Origin: Sphingobacterium kitahiroshimense
GTDB lineage: Bacteria; Bacteroidota; Bacteroidia; Sphingobacteriales; Sphingobacteriaceae
Length of the DNA stretch: 64,000 nucleotides
NCBI RefSeq assembly: GCF_025961315.1
Contig: NZ_JAOQNK010000001.1
Coordinates: forward strand, 5,332,001-5,396,000
Direction: 5' to 3'
In this document: piece by piece, positions 52,571-61,352 of the stretch
Layout: each line of letters starts with the position of its first letter
How positions within the stretch are numbered: the first letter of the stretch is position 1
Position numbers and translations under genes: made by a program
Notes under the pieces: generated by a model
Database searches by the model: none
Seen by the model: only the letters and a program-made list of their open reading frames with translations
What the model was told of the DNA's origin: nothing

Positions 52571-53140
52571 TTATTGATTTATTGCTGGTATAGCTGTAAT
52601 GGTTTTTGTTGTAGCTAAATTGATCAACAGATTTAGTCTGTCTTTGTATGTCTGCGAAATTTCTCCACTTATGTTCGGATCAAATAATTCTTTTTTTGAA
52701 ATTGGCACACTGTAAGGAAGTGGCCATGCCCGGAGTGATTTGGCGATCGCATCCATGGTATTGATTCCTTGCATCGCTTGTACCCCATCTGCCCAACATA
52801 CTAGCCCCACTGTTTTATCCGTTAGGTATGGATTATTTTTCTTAGCACTTACCTCTAGCCAGTCTAAACAGTTTTTCATGACCCCAGGGATGCTTCCATG
52901 GTATAAAGGAGCTAACCAGAAGTGTATATCGGCCTCCCGAAACAGGTTGTTCATAACCTGTACACCATTAGGTATTCTGGTCAATGTACAGTCGAATAGC
53001 GGAATACCACTATCTGCAAGGTCAAATATGTGACTTTCAATGCCGAAATTTTCTAATCCTGATTTTATGTATCTGGATAATAGGTTTGAGGTAGAAAATG
53101 ATCTTCGTTCTAATGCTCCGTTAAATATTATTGCTTTCAT
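52571..53140 (-). CDS. NADPH-dependent FMN reductase family protein
   Basis: 189 residues from the ATG at 53140; the longer reading includes an upstream tail overlapping the previous gene. Flavodoxin-like fold: KAIIFNGALERRSFSTSNLL (FMN phosphate loop), IHFWLAPLYHGSIPGVMKNC followed by LDWLE (flavin contact), and VGLVCWADGVQAMQGINT. It probably reduces FMN or quinones with NADPH. It is the third gene of a unit with superoxide dismutase and DUF2480, which suggests oxidative-stress defence. Confidence 0.85.
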   Translation of the reverse strand: MKAIIFNGALERRSFSTSNLLSRYIKSGLENFGIESHIFDLADSGIPLFDCTLTRIPNGVQVMNNLFREADIHFWLAPLYHGSIPGVMKNCLDWLEVSAKKNNPYLTDKTVGLVCWADGVQAMQGINTMDAIAKSLRAWPLPYSVPISKKELFDPNISGEISQTYKDRLNLLINLATTKTITAIPAINQ

Positions 53141-53153
53141 AGCGTTTATTTTA

Positions 53154-53651
53154 TTATTTAAAAATGACTTTAGGCAGACCGATTTCACCATACATAAGTG
53201 TTCTTACAATAGGTTTTAAACGTTGAGTTGCTAACATATAGAGTGCGGGATGTAAATCAGGCCGTGCGCGGAGGACTACTTTTTGATTTTTAAATGATGA
53301 GATAGATGCATTTTCAATATTTGATTTCCACAGTTCTAATTTCATAGAATCAACATCTATGAAATCAAAATGAGCGGCATGAGGTTGTAGTTTATCGGCT
53401 ATAATCATATACACCCAGGGTGGAATAATAGCATCAGCTGAACAGTACACTGCAACTGTTTTTGCCACAAATACGGAAAAATCAATTTCTGAAATAGCTA
53501 TTTTGAATTCTTTCTCTTTTACAATCATGCCCATAAAAAGTAGGTTTTTAATATCAAATTCTGCTATTTCATCTGCTGGCATAAAGTCCAGCAGATCGAA
53601 AGCGATTATGCCAGATGCAGTTACTTTATTTATAAATTGTTCCTCTGCCAT
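53154..53651 (-). CDS. DUF2480 family protein
   Basis: 165 residues from the ATG at 53651; the longer reading uses a GTG and is less likely. The DUF2480 pattern is plain: FINKVTASGIIAFDLLDFMP, FDIKNLLFMGMIVKEKEF, VAVYCSADAIIPPWVYMIIA and the end YMLATQRLKPIVRTLMYGE. The family is confined largely to Bacteroidota and has no known function; a conserved Cys and acidic residues hint at metal binding. It lies between superoxide dismutase (31 bases upstream) and the flavin reductase (13 bases downstream). Confidence 0.83.
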   Translation of the reverse strand: MAEEQFINKVTASGIIAFDLLDFMPADEIAEFDIKNLLFMGMIVKEKEFKIAISEIDFSVFVAKTVAVYCSADAIIPPWVYMIIADKLQPHAAHFDFIDVDSMKLELWKSNIENASISSFKNQKVVLRARPDLHPALYMLATQRLKPIVRTLMYGEIGLPKVIFK

Positions 53652-53682
53652 TTTGCGTTTATTTATAGATGGTTGCACTAAT

Positions 53683-54306
53683 TTAAATTGTTAAAAGAGC
53701 CTCTTCGTATTTTTTTTCAACAGCAGCCCAGTCTAATACTGACCAGAAAGCATCTAGATAATCGGCTCTTTTGTTTTGATATTTGAGGTAATAGGCATGT
53801 TCCCAAATGTCCACCCCTAGTATAGGCAATCCTCGATTTGTTACATTAATATCCATCAGTGGATTGTCTTGATTTGGCGTACTGCTTATCGCTAGCGCAC
53901 CACTGTAGGAAACAAATAGCCAAGCCCAGCCTGAACCAAACTGTCCTAACCCTAGTTTTTTAATTTCTTCTTTAAGTTGATCAAGACTACCAAAGCTCCG
54001 GTTGATGGCCTCGACCAATTTTCCTTCGGGAGTAGTTCTTGCTGTGGGTGAAAGGATACTCCAGAAAAGGGAGTGATTATAATGACCGCCTCCATTATTA
54101 CGCACCGCTGGACTGTATTTACTGATATGTTTTATTAAATCAGGAAGTTCCAGATTTTTGATGTCGTCTTGTTCAAGTGCCTTGTTTAAATTATCCACAT
54201 ATGCTTGATGATGGCGGCTATGGTGGATGGTCATGGTCAGGGTGTCAAAGTGTGGCTCTAGTGCTTCGTAGGTATAGAGAAGGGCAGGGAGTTCAAATTT
54301 GCTCAT
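53683..54306 (-). CDS. Fe/Mn superoxide dismutase
   Basis: 207 residues. The metal ligands are all in place: His in TMTIHHSRHHQAYVDNL, His in GGGHYNHSLFWSIL, and Asp and His in ILGVDIWEHAYYLKYQN. The active-site set is followed by FWSVLDW. It converts superoxide to hydrogen peroxide and oxygen in the cytoplasm. Fe versus Mn use cannot be decided reliably from sequence. It heads an operon with DUF2480 and a flavin reductase. Confidence 0.94.
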   Translation of the reverse strand: MSKFELPALLYTYEALEPHFDTLTMTIHHSRHHQAYVDNLNKALEQDDIKNLELPDLIKHISKYSPAVRNNGGGHYNHSLFWSILSPTARTTPEGKLVEAINRSFGSLDQLKEEIKKLGLGQFGSGWAWLFVSYSGALAISSTPNQDNPLMDINVTNRGLPILGVDIWEHAYYLKYQNKRADYLDAFWSVLDWAAVEKKYEEALLTI

Positions 54307-54731
54307 AGTATAACTGTTTTAATTAAATCCTTGAACAAATTTAAAGAGATTAACTTAATAAAGCAAGCTTAATCTTGTTTTATTGTGAAACTAGAAATTA
54401 TGTTGATATAGGCTTCAATTTGGCACGTAAAAATTACAGCTTGTTGAGCAGCGAAGAAGAATTGCAACGATGTAACTATAGAAAAACTGTTCTTAAATTC
54501 AAGTATGGGTGCTCATGGCATGGAATATTCGGAGTTTACAAGCTTGAGGAAAGCAAATTTAAACGACAGTTTTTAGATATTATTAAAGGTATAATGTTTT
54601 ATTTATCTTAATATAGATTGCTAAGTATAGTTCAATAGATTTGGATTCACATTAAATTTACATGTTTTAGTCTATCAAAAGTTTCTGGGAATGATATTAC
54701 TTGTTTAGCACTTGCTGTGGAAAAAATAAAG
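54307..54731. other. Spacer, possibly with a gene remnant
   Basis: 425 bases. A 78-codon plus-strand frame from 54375 (with LARKNYSLLSSEEELQRCNY and KYGCSWHGIFGVYKLEESK) has no recognisable domain and no clear start context. It may be a remnant or chance. No terminator is visible. Confidence 0.3.
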
Positions 54732-55181
54732 TTAAATATTTTTTTCAAAGCAAATGCTACTTGCGATACCTGTATATTGACCATAGTTTGGAATTATAGT
54801 AAATGCATGTTTTTTATATAAACCAATGGCTTCAATCATCTTATTACCGGTTTCTAAAATACATCGTTTATAATCCAATTCTTTTGCCCAATGCTCCAAT
54901 TCTTTTAATATTGTGCCGGCAATTCCATTTCCTCTTTGCCCAATAGAAACAAACATACGTTTAATCTCGATCGTGCTTTCCTCATATTCTTTTAATGCAC
55001 CACACCCCACAGGTTCGTCATTTATATAAACAATGACAACATGCTTAATCAATTCTATTTTGTTGTACTGCGCAAAAAAATCATTTATATCACCATTTTT
55101 AATAGCGAGATCTTGGTCTAATTGGATTGTTAGAGTTTTAAAATCTTGATGATCTGAATTTGTTCTTAATATACTCCACAT
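54732..55181 (-). CDS. GNAT-family N-acetyltransferase
   Basis: 149 residues. VVIVYINDEPVGCGALKEYE, the cofactor loop KRMFVSIGQRGNGIAGTILK, and CILETGNKMIEAIGLYKKHA make a complete GNAT fold; the arrangement with ESTIEIKRMFV is that of many single-domain bacterial acetyltransferases. The substrate is unknown. It is the third GNAT enzyme in a 7-kb stretch (with 48612 and 50082) but is not closely similar to the others. Confidence 0.87.
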   Translation of the reverse strand: MWSILRTNSDHQDFKTLTIQLDQDLAIKNGDINDFFAQYNKIELIKHVVIVYINDEPVGCGALKEYEESTIEIKRMFVSIGQRGNGIAGTILKELEHWAKELDYKRCILETGNKMIEAIGLYKKHAFTIIPNYGQYTGIASSICFEKNI

Positions 55182-55242
55182 ATGCTTGCTTATAATCTAT
55201 AAATAACTATTATTTTCCTTGTAAATCTAAGTTCTTAGTCTT

Positions 55243-55935
55243 TTAACTTATTTTAATGGTAAATTCCATCGCTTTTTTAGGCCGTATTGTAGTTGATATA
55301 TAGCCGTTTTCAGGCTTTCTCATATAATCCAGATAGTCCTGCATAGAAGGCTGAAAGCCCTGGACATCATCGACTATAATAACTGCACCCTTTTTTAGAT
55401 TTGGTTCCAATAACTTGAAAATAGGAAAAACAAGATCCGGCCATCCGTCAAGCAGTACAAAATCAATAGGTTCGTTTATGTTTCTTAAAGTTTCTCTAGC
55501 ATCGCCCTCCCATATGTCTGCGTACTCGGATAATCCTGCTTCTTCAATATTTTGTCGCGCTATTTTGACTTTATGCGGCATATATTCTGTGGATATCACT
55601 TTTCTACCATTGTCTTTTGCCGCTTTTGCAAGGTAGATTGTTGAAATCCCAAAAGAAGTTCCGAATTCGACAATGTTTTTGGCATTTAATGCCCTAGCCT
55701 GCATATATAAAAATGTACCTTGGTAAGGCAATATGGGGATATATTTGTCATCATAAAAAGATTCTTTTTCCGTTTTCCAATCAATTCCTTTTCCAAACAT
55801 TTTGAATGCTTTTGGTAGGAAATGAAATACCATTGACCATCCTTGTTTCAATGCTTCTGTATATAGTCTGGAAAGTGTGGCTTCTATTTTTGAATCATCT
55901 AAAAAAGCGAATAATTCCGGTTTTACTTTAGGCAT
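55243..55935 (-). CDS. Class I SAM-dependent O-methyltransferase
   Basis: 230 residues. Motif I is KNIVEFGTSFGISTIYLAKA. KVISTEYMPHKVKIARQNIE gives the acidic residue for ribose binding, and PIDFVLLDGWPDLVFPIFKL followed by IIVDDVQGFQP gives the metal-contact region typical of O-methyltransferase-3/catechol-type enzymes. Length and motif order are normal. The acceptor is unknown. It appears to be transcribed alone. Confidence 0.85.
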   Translation of the reverse strand: MPKVKPELFAFLDDSKIEATLSRLYTEALKQGWSMVFHFLPKAFKMFGKGIDWKTEKESFYDDKYIPILPYQGTFLYMQARALNAKNIVEFGTSFGISTIYLAKAAKDNGRKVISTEYMPHKVKIARQNIEEAGLSEYADIWEGDARETLRNINEPIDFVLLDGWPDLVFPIFKLLEPNLKKGAVIIVDDVQGFQPSMQDYLDYMRKPENGYISTTIRPKKAMEFTIKIS

Positions 55936-56087
55936 ATTATTTTGGTTAAGCGTAAATATTGTTTTTCCCTTAATGAAGCAGATTTCTTTAAATGCTAACT
56001 TTGATTTCTATACGTTTTTACGGAAATTTGTACTCCGCTTGCTAATGGACATATTAAAGGTAGTTATTTTTATGACATGCGTTTACC

Positions 56088-56858
56088 TTATAAATTAATG
56101 CTAAATTGATTGAATTCGTTAATGTCGTGATAACCAAAAACTTTTATTTCAGGATTTTGAGCGACAAACTGACGTATGTTGTTTAATGTTGCTATTCTGA
56201 GCTCATTATTGTCGGCTCTATTTTCCGCGAGTTTACACACCGGATGAGTATCATCCTTTAACTCCTCTCGAAGATAATAGGCATCTGCAACGTAAAAAAG
56301 GCTACTCGAATCAAGATCTATTGCTATCCCGCAATGACCGTGGCTATGTCCAAACAAAGGGATGAACGATAAGCCTATTGAACCAACGTTGATGGGTCTG
56401 GATTCAAGCCCGTACCAATTACTTTCTGATGGCCCATAAGTTACGATCTTTGGATTATGGAGCAAGGGTGTTTGCAGATATCTTGGGTTTCCAGAGTTGA
56501 AATTAATATATTCTTCTAAACCAACATGAACTGTTGCGTTCGGAAAGTCGGGAAGACCTCCAATATGATCGTTGTCCAAATGTGATATAATACAATCGGT
56601 AACTCTTGAAGGATCTAAACCTAGCTTTTCGATTTGACGAATAGCAGTTTGAGATTCGTCAAACCGGTAGCCAACCATTTCAATAGCTTCTTTACCAATC
56701 CGTTCGATAGGATTTTGTATGTCAGCTAATCCAATTCCTGTATCTATCATTATGAGTCTATTTTTAGCTTCCAATAATAGGCAGTGACCTATAGCCCTAA
56801 GATCCATTGAAGACTGGATTTCTACACAATTTAGATGATGTATTTTTATTTTTTCCAT
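56088..56858 (-). CDS. Metallo-beta-lactamase-fold hydrolase (lactonase-like)
   Basis: 256 residues. LIMIDTGIGLAD is the first strand, and the metal motif CIISHLDNDHIGGLPDF has HxDxDH (His93, Asp97, His98) instead of the common HxHxDH, as in a subgroup annotated as N-acyl-homoserine lactonases or related hydrolases. Further ligands are in PLFGHSHGHCGIAI, DADAYYL-like FYVADAYYL, and FGYHDINEF. It lies about 70 bases downstream of an AraC regulator on the same strand. Lactone or ester hydrolysis is likely; true quorum quenching is not shown. Confidence 0.8.
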   Translation of the reverse strand: MEKIKIHHLNCVEIQSSMDLRAIGHCLLLEAKNRLIMIDTGIGLADIQNPIERIGKEAIEMVGYRFDESQTAIRQIEKLGLDPSRVTDCIISHLDNDHIGGLPDFPNATVHVGLEEYINFNSGNPRYLQTPLLHNPKIVTYGPSESNWYGLESRPINVGSIGLSFIPLFGHSHGHCGIAIDLDSSSLFYVADAYYLREELKDDTHPVCKLAENRADNNELRIATLNNIRQFVAQNPEIKVFGYHDINEFNQFSINL

Positions 56859-56928
56859 TATGAGTTGTTCTATAAGACAAAGAAAAGGTCCCTGTTGTTG
56901 GTATCATAGAACTGTAGCGACATTATTG

Positions 56929-57765
56929 TTAATGTTTCATAATACGCAGTGGGCCTATATCTTCAATTTTGTCAGTTTCATAAGTATTTTTGGGCAATTG
57001 TAATTCTAAAAATTCTTTTGGAGAAAAGCTGGAAAATAATTTAAATTCTCTATTAAAATGTGAGTGATCTGCATATCCAAGTTTATATGCAATATCACTT
57101 AGTCTATTGTACTGCCCGTTTTTTAATAACTGGAGGGATTTCTGAAATTTAACAATTCTGAAATATGATTCAGGACTGACACCTACTTCTTCTTTGAATT
57201 TACGCTGAAATTGCCTTCTGGATAGACAATATTGTTGAGCCAATAAAGCAGAATCAATGTTACTTTCACAATTACGGATTCTATGGACACTATCTTGGAT
57301 GATGTGCTCCTTTTTTGCCCGTAAGAGCTTTTGATAAATTTCTTGACTGAATAACTCAACAAGATGCTGGACAGATCTAGCTTCTAATAATCTTTCGGTG
57401 AAGGTTTTTGAAAAAAAAATATTCATATCCACCAGTGAATCGGTCAGTTCGTAACTGTTAATCGAAAATAATTGTTTGACTGTGGCAGGTTGAAAACTGA
57501 CGCCAAAGATGCTAGATTGTCTATGTATGAAGTTGGTACAAGGGCTGGCGCTCTTTTGACCGTACATAAAAGTAATGGGTAGCGGGACAGTATCCCTATA
57601 TAAGTTTGAATTTCCGTTGTTATGCTGAAAAATTATACCCGGTGCTCCGTCAGCAAAGATTTTATAGGATTCAATAGCGGAAGAGGAATTAGGGACAACA
57701 GTGTGCCAGAATTCATAAACTACACTTCTTAGATCCGGTGGAGGTTGTATTTTTGATATTTTCAT
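56929..57765 (-). CDS. AraC-family regulator (DUF6597-type N-terminus)
   Basis: 278 residues. The N-terminal part (PPPDLRSVVYEFWHTVVPNS, FADGAPGIIFQHNNGNSNLY, IFGVSFQPATVKQLFSINSY) resembles the DUF6597 sensor. The C-terminal HTH pair reads LAQQYCLSRRQFQRKFKEEV and LSDIAYKLGYADHSHFNREF. It is upstream of and close to the MBL hydrolase gene, which it probably controls. Confidence 0.87.
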   Translation of the reverse strand: MKISKIQPPPDLRSVVYEFWHTVVPNSSSAIESYKIFADGAPGIIFQHNNGNSNLYRDTVPLPITFMYGQKSASPCTNFIHRQSSIFGVSFQPATVKQLFSINSYELTDSLVDMNIFFSKTFTERLLEARSVQHLVELFSQEIYQKLLRAKKEHIIQDSVHRIRNCESNIDSALLAQQYCLSRRQFQRKFKEEVGVSPESYFRIVKFQKSLQLLKNGQYNRLSDIAYKLGYADHSHFNREFKLFSSFSPKEFLELQLPKNTYETDKIEDIGPLRIMKH

Positions 57766-57857
57766 ATTTTGACCTTTAAAATGAATTTGTTGTGTTATGC
57801 ATGGGCAAAAAGCATTTTAATATTGTCTATGCAATTCTACACTAACCAAATCTGAAA

Positions 57858-57886
57858 TAAGGGGTGTTTACAAGTAAATCACCCCT
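57858..57886 (-). terminator. Terminator of the siderophore-interacting-protein gene
   Basis: On the minus strand AGGGGTGATTTAC, loop TT, GTAAACACCCCT (one bulged A) is followed by TTATTT. It lies 42 bases after the stop at 57929. Confidence 0.6.
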
Positions 57887-57928
57887 GTGATAATCATTTA
57901 ACTAAGATAGTTATTGCATTCGTTTTTA

Positions 57929-58750
57929 TCATTTTCCACTTTCATTTTCCTCATGTCTTTCTGTGGCCGATTTATCTTCAGCTACACCAGATTTCCAGTA
58001 GGAGTACGCATAAAGTTCTTCTTGTCTCCAGCCTTTTTCTTTTCGTAAATAATGACGTATTTCTTTCACAGAAGAAAATTTTGCCGCTACATAACCCGAG
58101 CGGGAGTGCTCTGGAAGTGATTGTTGTTTAACAACTGTTGCTATGTTACTACCTAATTGAGGACTGGAGTTGTAGAGCCAAATAAATTTGATATCCGCTT
58201 TGGTCGATAATTGCTGTTCATCCTCTTTGCTGTGTACTTCGATGATACAGATACCTTTTGCTGTCTCGGGCAGATCCTCTAATATTGCTCCAAGTACCGG
58301 AATGGCAGTTGCATCGCCTACTAAGAGATAGTTCGCTGCTTTACCGTATAATTCACTTTTACCATCTTTCATTAAAACACCCAGTAGATCACCTTTTTGA
58401 GCATGAATGGCCCAAGAAGATGCAGGTCCTTCATCACCATGTGCAACAAAGTCAATATAAATTTCTTTTTTTTGAAGATTGATACCCCTATGTGTGTAGG
58501 TTCGAACTATAGGGCGAATCTCATCGGGTTGGGGTTTCCACTGCTTTTTGTCATAATCAAATTCTGGAAAATAAACAGTGCCGATTCCCGCGGGAGGTAT
58601 AAGTATCTTGTTATTGACTCCGATTGTCGTATTACTGAATGATGGAACACTTTCGCCCGTGAGGTATATGCGAATATAATGCGGTGTAATATATGCTTTA
58701 CGGCTTACCGTTAATGTAGCCTGTAGGGGTTTGAAATTTTGTTTACTCAT
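57929..58750 (-). CDS. Siderophore-interacting protein (FAD-binding ferric-siderophore reductase)
   Basis: 273 residues. The N-terminal FAD-binding barrel includes HYIRIYLTGESVPSFSNTTI and RPIVRTYTHRGINLQKKEIY (FAD contact RxYT), then IDFVAHGDEGPASSWAIHAQ followed by KGDLLGVL. The NAD(P)H half has YLLVGDATAIPVLGAILEDL and the C-terminal EELYAYSYWKSGVAEDKSA. These are the SIP family marks. It should reduce ferric-siderophore in the cytoplasm to release iron. It is divergent from an AraC regulator across a shared symmetric promoter, so iron- or siderophore-dependent control is likely. Confidence 0.9.
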   Translation of the reverse strand: MSKQNFKPLQATLTVSRKAYITPHYIRIYLTGESVPSFSNTTIGVNNKILIPPAGIGTVYFPEFDYDKKQWKPQPDEIRPIVRTYTHRGINLQKKEIYIDFVAHGDEGPASSWAIHAQKGDLLGVLMKDGKSELYGKAANYLLVGDATAIPVLGAILEDLPETAKGICIIEVHSKEDEQQLSTKADIKFIWLYNSSPQLGSNIATVVKQQSLPEHSRSGYVAAKFSSVKEIRHYLRKEKGWRQEELYAYSYWKSGVAEDKSATERHEENESGK

Positions 58751-58900
58751 TTTATACGTTAATTAACTTATTTGCTTAATGATCTCTTGAAAATCTGCTA
58801 TGTGATTATTTCATTTTGGGCATCTTTACTTGATGGGAATAATGATAAGTGGAGCGTTGCATATTCAACTTTACTATTAAGAATAGTTCTAAATAATTTA

Positions 58901-58918
58901 TATATTTGTGCAAATATA
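58901..58918. promoter_or_regulatory. Symmetric divergent promoter core, TATATTTG-TG-CAAATATA
   Basis: TATATTTG (58901-58908, plus) and CAAATATA (58911-58918, giving TATATTTG on minus) face each other across TG. Each matches the TAnnTTTG box. Starts would lie a few bases inside the opposite box, so the two promoters overlap and compete. No good upstream TTTG is seen for either, which suits an activator-dependent pair controlling the SIP gene (-) and the AraC gene (+). Confidence 0.45.
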
Positions 58919-59001
58919 AGAAGTTAATTACCCTAAAAAGGTCTGTGAAAAGGAATAAAAGATCCGCGATAAGGAGAAACTGAATCAAAATTAAACATAT
59001 A

Positions 59002-59982
59002 ATGACGCTACGATTGTACAATACCGATATCTCTAATTTGCTTTTGGAAAAAGAGTATCCGGATGTTTTACCTGCATCGGATGGTGGAATACAGGAATAT
59101 ACAACTCATCTCGAACTTCCAATCGGAAAGGGATGTTACCGTGAAATATATTTTGAGGGAGTACATATTGGTTTTGGTGATGCTATTTTGTCCAATAATC
59201 TAATGCTGTATTTTGAAAGTGATTTTGAAACAGTAGAGATGCATTTTGCTCTAAAAGGTAAAAGTACTGCGGTCACAGAGCATTTTAAAAAAGAGGTAAG
59301 TTTTGATTCTCACCAACATAATATCATTTATGCCAACCAGCTACATGGGAAGATGAAATGGGAAAGTGATGTTTTTCAGTTATTTGAGATTAATTTGGCC
59401 CCGTCATTCTTTAAAAGATATCTTCCGGAGGATACTCTTTTATTTGACAGATTTCGAAATGCAATTGAAAAGGGATATTCAGAGACAATAAATGTTGAAA
59501 ATAATCGAATTAGTCGTCAGATGTATGAGATTATAGATGACATTATGAACTGTCAGAGAAAAAGTGTTTTTAAAAGAATGTTCCTCGAGGCAAAGGTAAT
59601 TGAGCTCCTATTGCTGCAGTTTGAACAACTGAGCGAAGTGGCTCACATCCATGTTTCTTTAAGAAAGGAAGATATTCATAAAGTGTATGCGGTGCGGGAG
59701 TTTATTATGAATAATCTCAATAATGCTTGTTCATTGATTGAGCTGGCACATCATGTGGGTACAAATGAGTTTACACTTAAAAAGGGTTTTAAAGAGTTGT
59801 TTGGAACAACAGTTTTTGGATTTTGGACGGATGCTAAAATGAATCAGGCTAAACTGATGATTACCGAGCAGGATATGAGTATCAGTGAGATTTCTGACAG
59901 TATAGGATATAAAAATCCACGTCATTTCTCGGCGGCTTTTAAAAGAAAATTTGGTGTTATCCCGAGCCAGTTTAAAAAGTAA
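59002..59982 (+). CDS. AraC-family regulator, PchR-like
   Basis: 326 residues. The N-terminal 200 residues resemble siderophore-responsive regulators of the PchR type (CYREIYFEGVHIGFGDAILS, FAL-x-GKSTAVTEHF, IIYANQLHGKMKWESD). The C-terminal HTH is LIELAHHVGTNEFTLKKGFK and ISEISDSIGYKNPRHFSAAF followed by KRKFGVIPSQF. It is divergent from the siderophore-interacting protein gene and presumably activates it when ferric-siderophore is bound. Confidence 0.88.
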   Translation: MTLRLYNTDISNLLLEKEYPDVLPASDGGIQEYTTHLELPIGKGCYREIYFEGVHIGFGDAILSNNLMLYFESDFETVEMHFALKGKSTAVTEHFKKEVSFDSHQHNIIYANQLHGKMKWESDVFQLFEINLAPSFFKRYLPEDTLLFDRFRNAIEKGYSETINVENNRISRQMYEIIDDIMNCQRKSVFKRMFLEAKVIELLLLQFEQLSEVAHIHVSLRKEDIHKVYAVREFIMNNLNNACSLIELAHHVGTNEFTLKKGFKELFGTTVFGFWTDAKMNQAKLMITEQDMSISEISDSIGYKNPRHFSAAFKRKFGVIPSQFKK

Positions 59983-60109
59983 ACTACATCGGTCTCATTT
60001 TTAGATGAATACCATCCTCACATAATATGTTAAATTTATTCACTATTGTTAATAGTAAATAAAGGTTTAGCGTACAAATATGTAAAGCACCGATATAGTT
60101 TCTTGTTAT

Positions 60110-61168
60110 TTATTCTGTACCGCGGTTTGTCTTCTTCATTAATATTCTAGCTTTTCTTAATTGCAACGTGGCATGATGGAGTAATTTGGCATTATATAAA
60201 ATCCATCCGCCTATCATTCCGATGACGCTTCCGATAAAAATATCAATCATACGTGCAAAAAAGATCTCGTTGGTGTCTTGCGTTAACTGTTTACCAGATT
60301 CAGAGAGGAAAATAGTTAGGATCGTAATAAAAACAACTGCAATTGCATAATTCCTTACGACTAAAAATTCTACGATGACTTGCAATAGGGTAATACTTAT
60401 GACCATAATAAGTGGCGTTGGGTTTCCGGACGCAATTAGCCAGGTAATTCCAAGACCAACTAATGTTCCGGTTATACGCTGTGTTGCTCTAAGCCAAACA
60501 TGCTTAGAGCTACTTCCCTGCATTACCGCTAAGCAAGAGATGGGGATCCAATATGGTTTTTCAATGTTTAACGAAAATGCTACAGCTAAAGAGAAAGCCA
60601 TAATGAGTCCAAAAATGAGAGATTCTACAATATTGGTGTAACTCGATTTACGATGAATGCTATTTTCGGGCTGATTATTCTTTTTTAGAGTCAGTAAGCT
60701 ATATATTAAACCGATACCACAGGTTAATATGGTTCCCATTGCAACATAACCAATTTTTTCGGCTATATTTTCAGGTTGAAAAGGGGAACAAATGGCAGTA
60801 GATGCCAGCATGATGAAGAAGAAATTGCCTGGTGGACGGGTAAGTTGAAGCTTATGCAGGGAGTAATGTACTCCGAAGGAGAAAAGACCCAATGCAATAG
60901 GAGCAATCATTGGGTTGAACGAAAATAACAATCCAACCGAAAAAGATAGCATAAGCCCAAAACAACAAGTCATCAGTAAGATCATGCGTTCGATAAGCTT
61001 ATCTGATTGAATGTATAAGATTGATAGTCCAGCTAGGGATCCCAGCTTTCCAGCTTCAATGTTGTCCATATACCAGCCCAGAATCATAGGAATGCCTACA
61101 CTTAATCCTGCGACGATGGGAAGATGCCATTGTCTACTTGTTTTATTAAATTTAAAAAACGATTCCAT
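60110..61168 (-). CDS. FUSC-family membrane protein (aromatic-acid/FusC-like exporter)
   Basis: 352 residues from the ATG at 61168; the longer reading adds a Lys/Glu-rich tail. Hydrophobic throughout with two blocks of helices and a cytoplasmic break (TLKKNNQPENSIHRKSSYTN). The second block has PYWIPISCLAVMQGSSSKHV followed by WLRATQRITGTLVGLGITW, the FUSC motif (RxxxRxxGTxxG). Family members export aromatic acids or fusaric-acid-like toxins, usually with partner membrane-fusion proteins; none is seen here. It follows the MFS gene on the same strand with a gap of about 180 bases. Confidence 0.82.
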   Translation of the reverse strand: MESFFKFNKTSRQWHLPIVAGLSVGIPMILGWYMDNIEAGKLGSLAGLSILYIQSDKLIERMILLMTCCFGLMLSFSVGLLFSFNPMIAPIALGLFSFGVHYSLHKLQLTRPPGNFFFIMLASTAICSPFQPENIAEKIGYVAMGTILTCGIGLIYSLLTLKKNNQPENSIHRKSSYTNIVESLIFGLIMAFSLAVAFSLNIEKPYWIPISCLAVMQGSSSKHVWLRATQRITGTLVGLGITWLIASGNPTPLIMVISITLLQVIVEFLVVRNYAIAVVFITILTIFLSESGKQLTQDTNEIFFARMIDIFIGSVIGMIGGWILYNAKLLHHATLQLRKARILMKKTNRGTE

Positions 61169-61352
61169 GAGTTCTTCTTTTTGACCCGGTTTCTCTAACG
61201 AATTAGTTTGTCGCTCTAATTTAAAAACCAAACAAAGGTAATGATGTTTTTTATTTCTGATAATTTTCCATTCTCATTTTAGACTTTTGACGGTTTAAGC
61301 AAAAAACTGGAAGTAGTATTTTATGTTTTAATTGAATATCTAAATGGAAAGC

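Noticed and set aside
54375..54611. 78-codon plus-strand ORF
   Set aside because: No family, no neighbour logic, poor start context; kept only as a possible remnant in the spacer note.
58806..59021. 71-codon minus-strand ORF in the SIP/AraC intergenic region
   Set aside because: It covers the shared promoter and overlaps the AraC start; hydrophobic translation from AT-rich sequence only.
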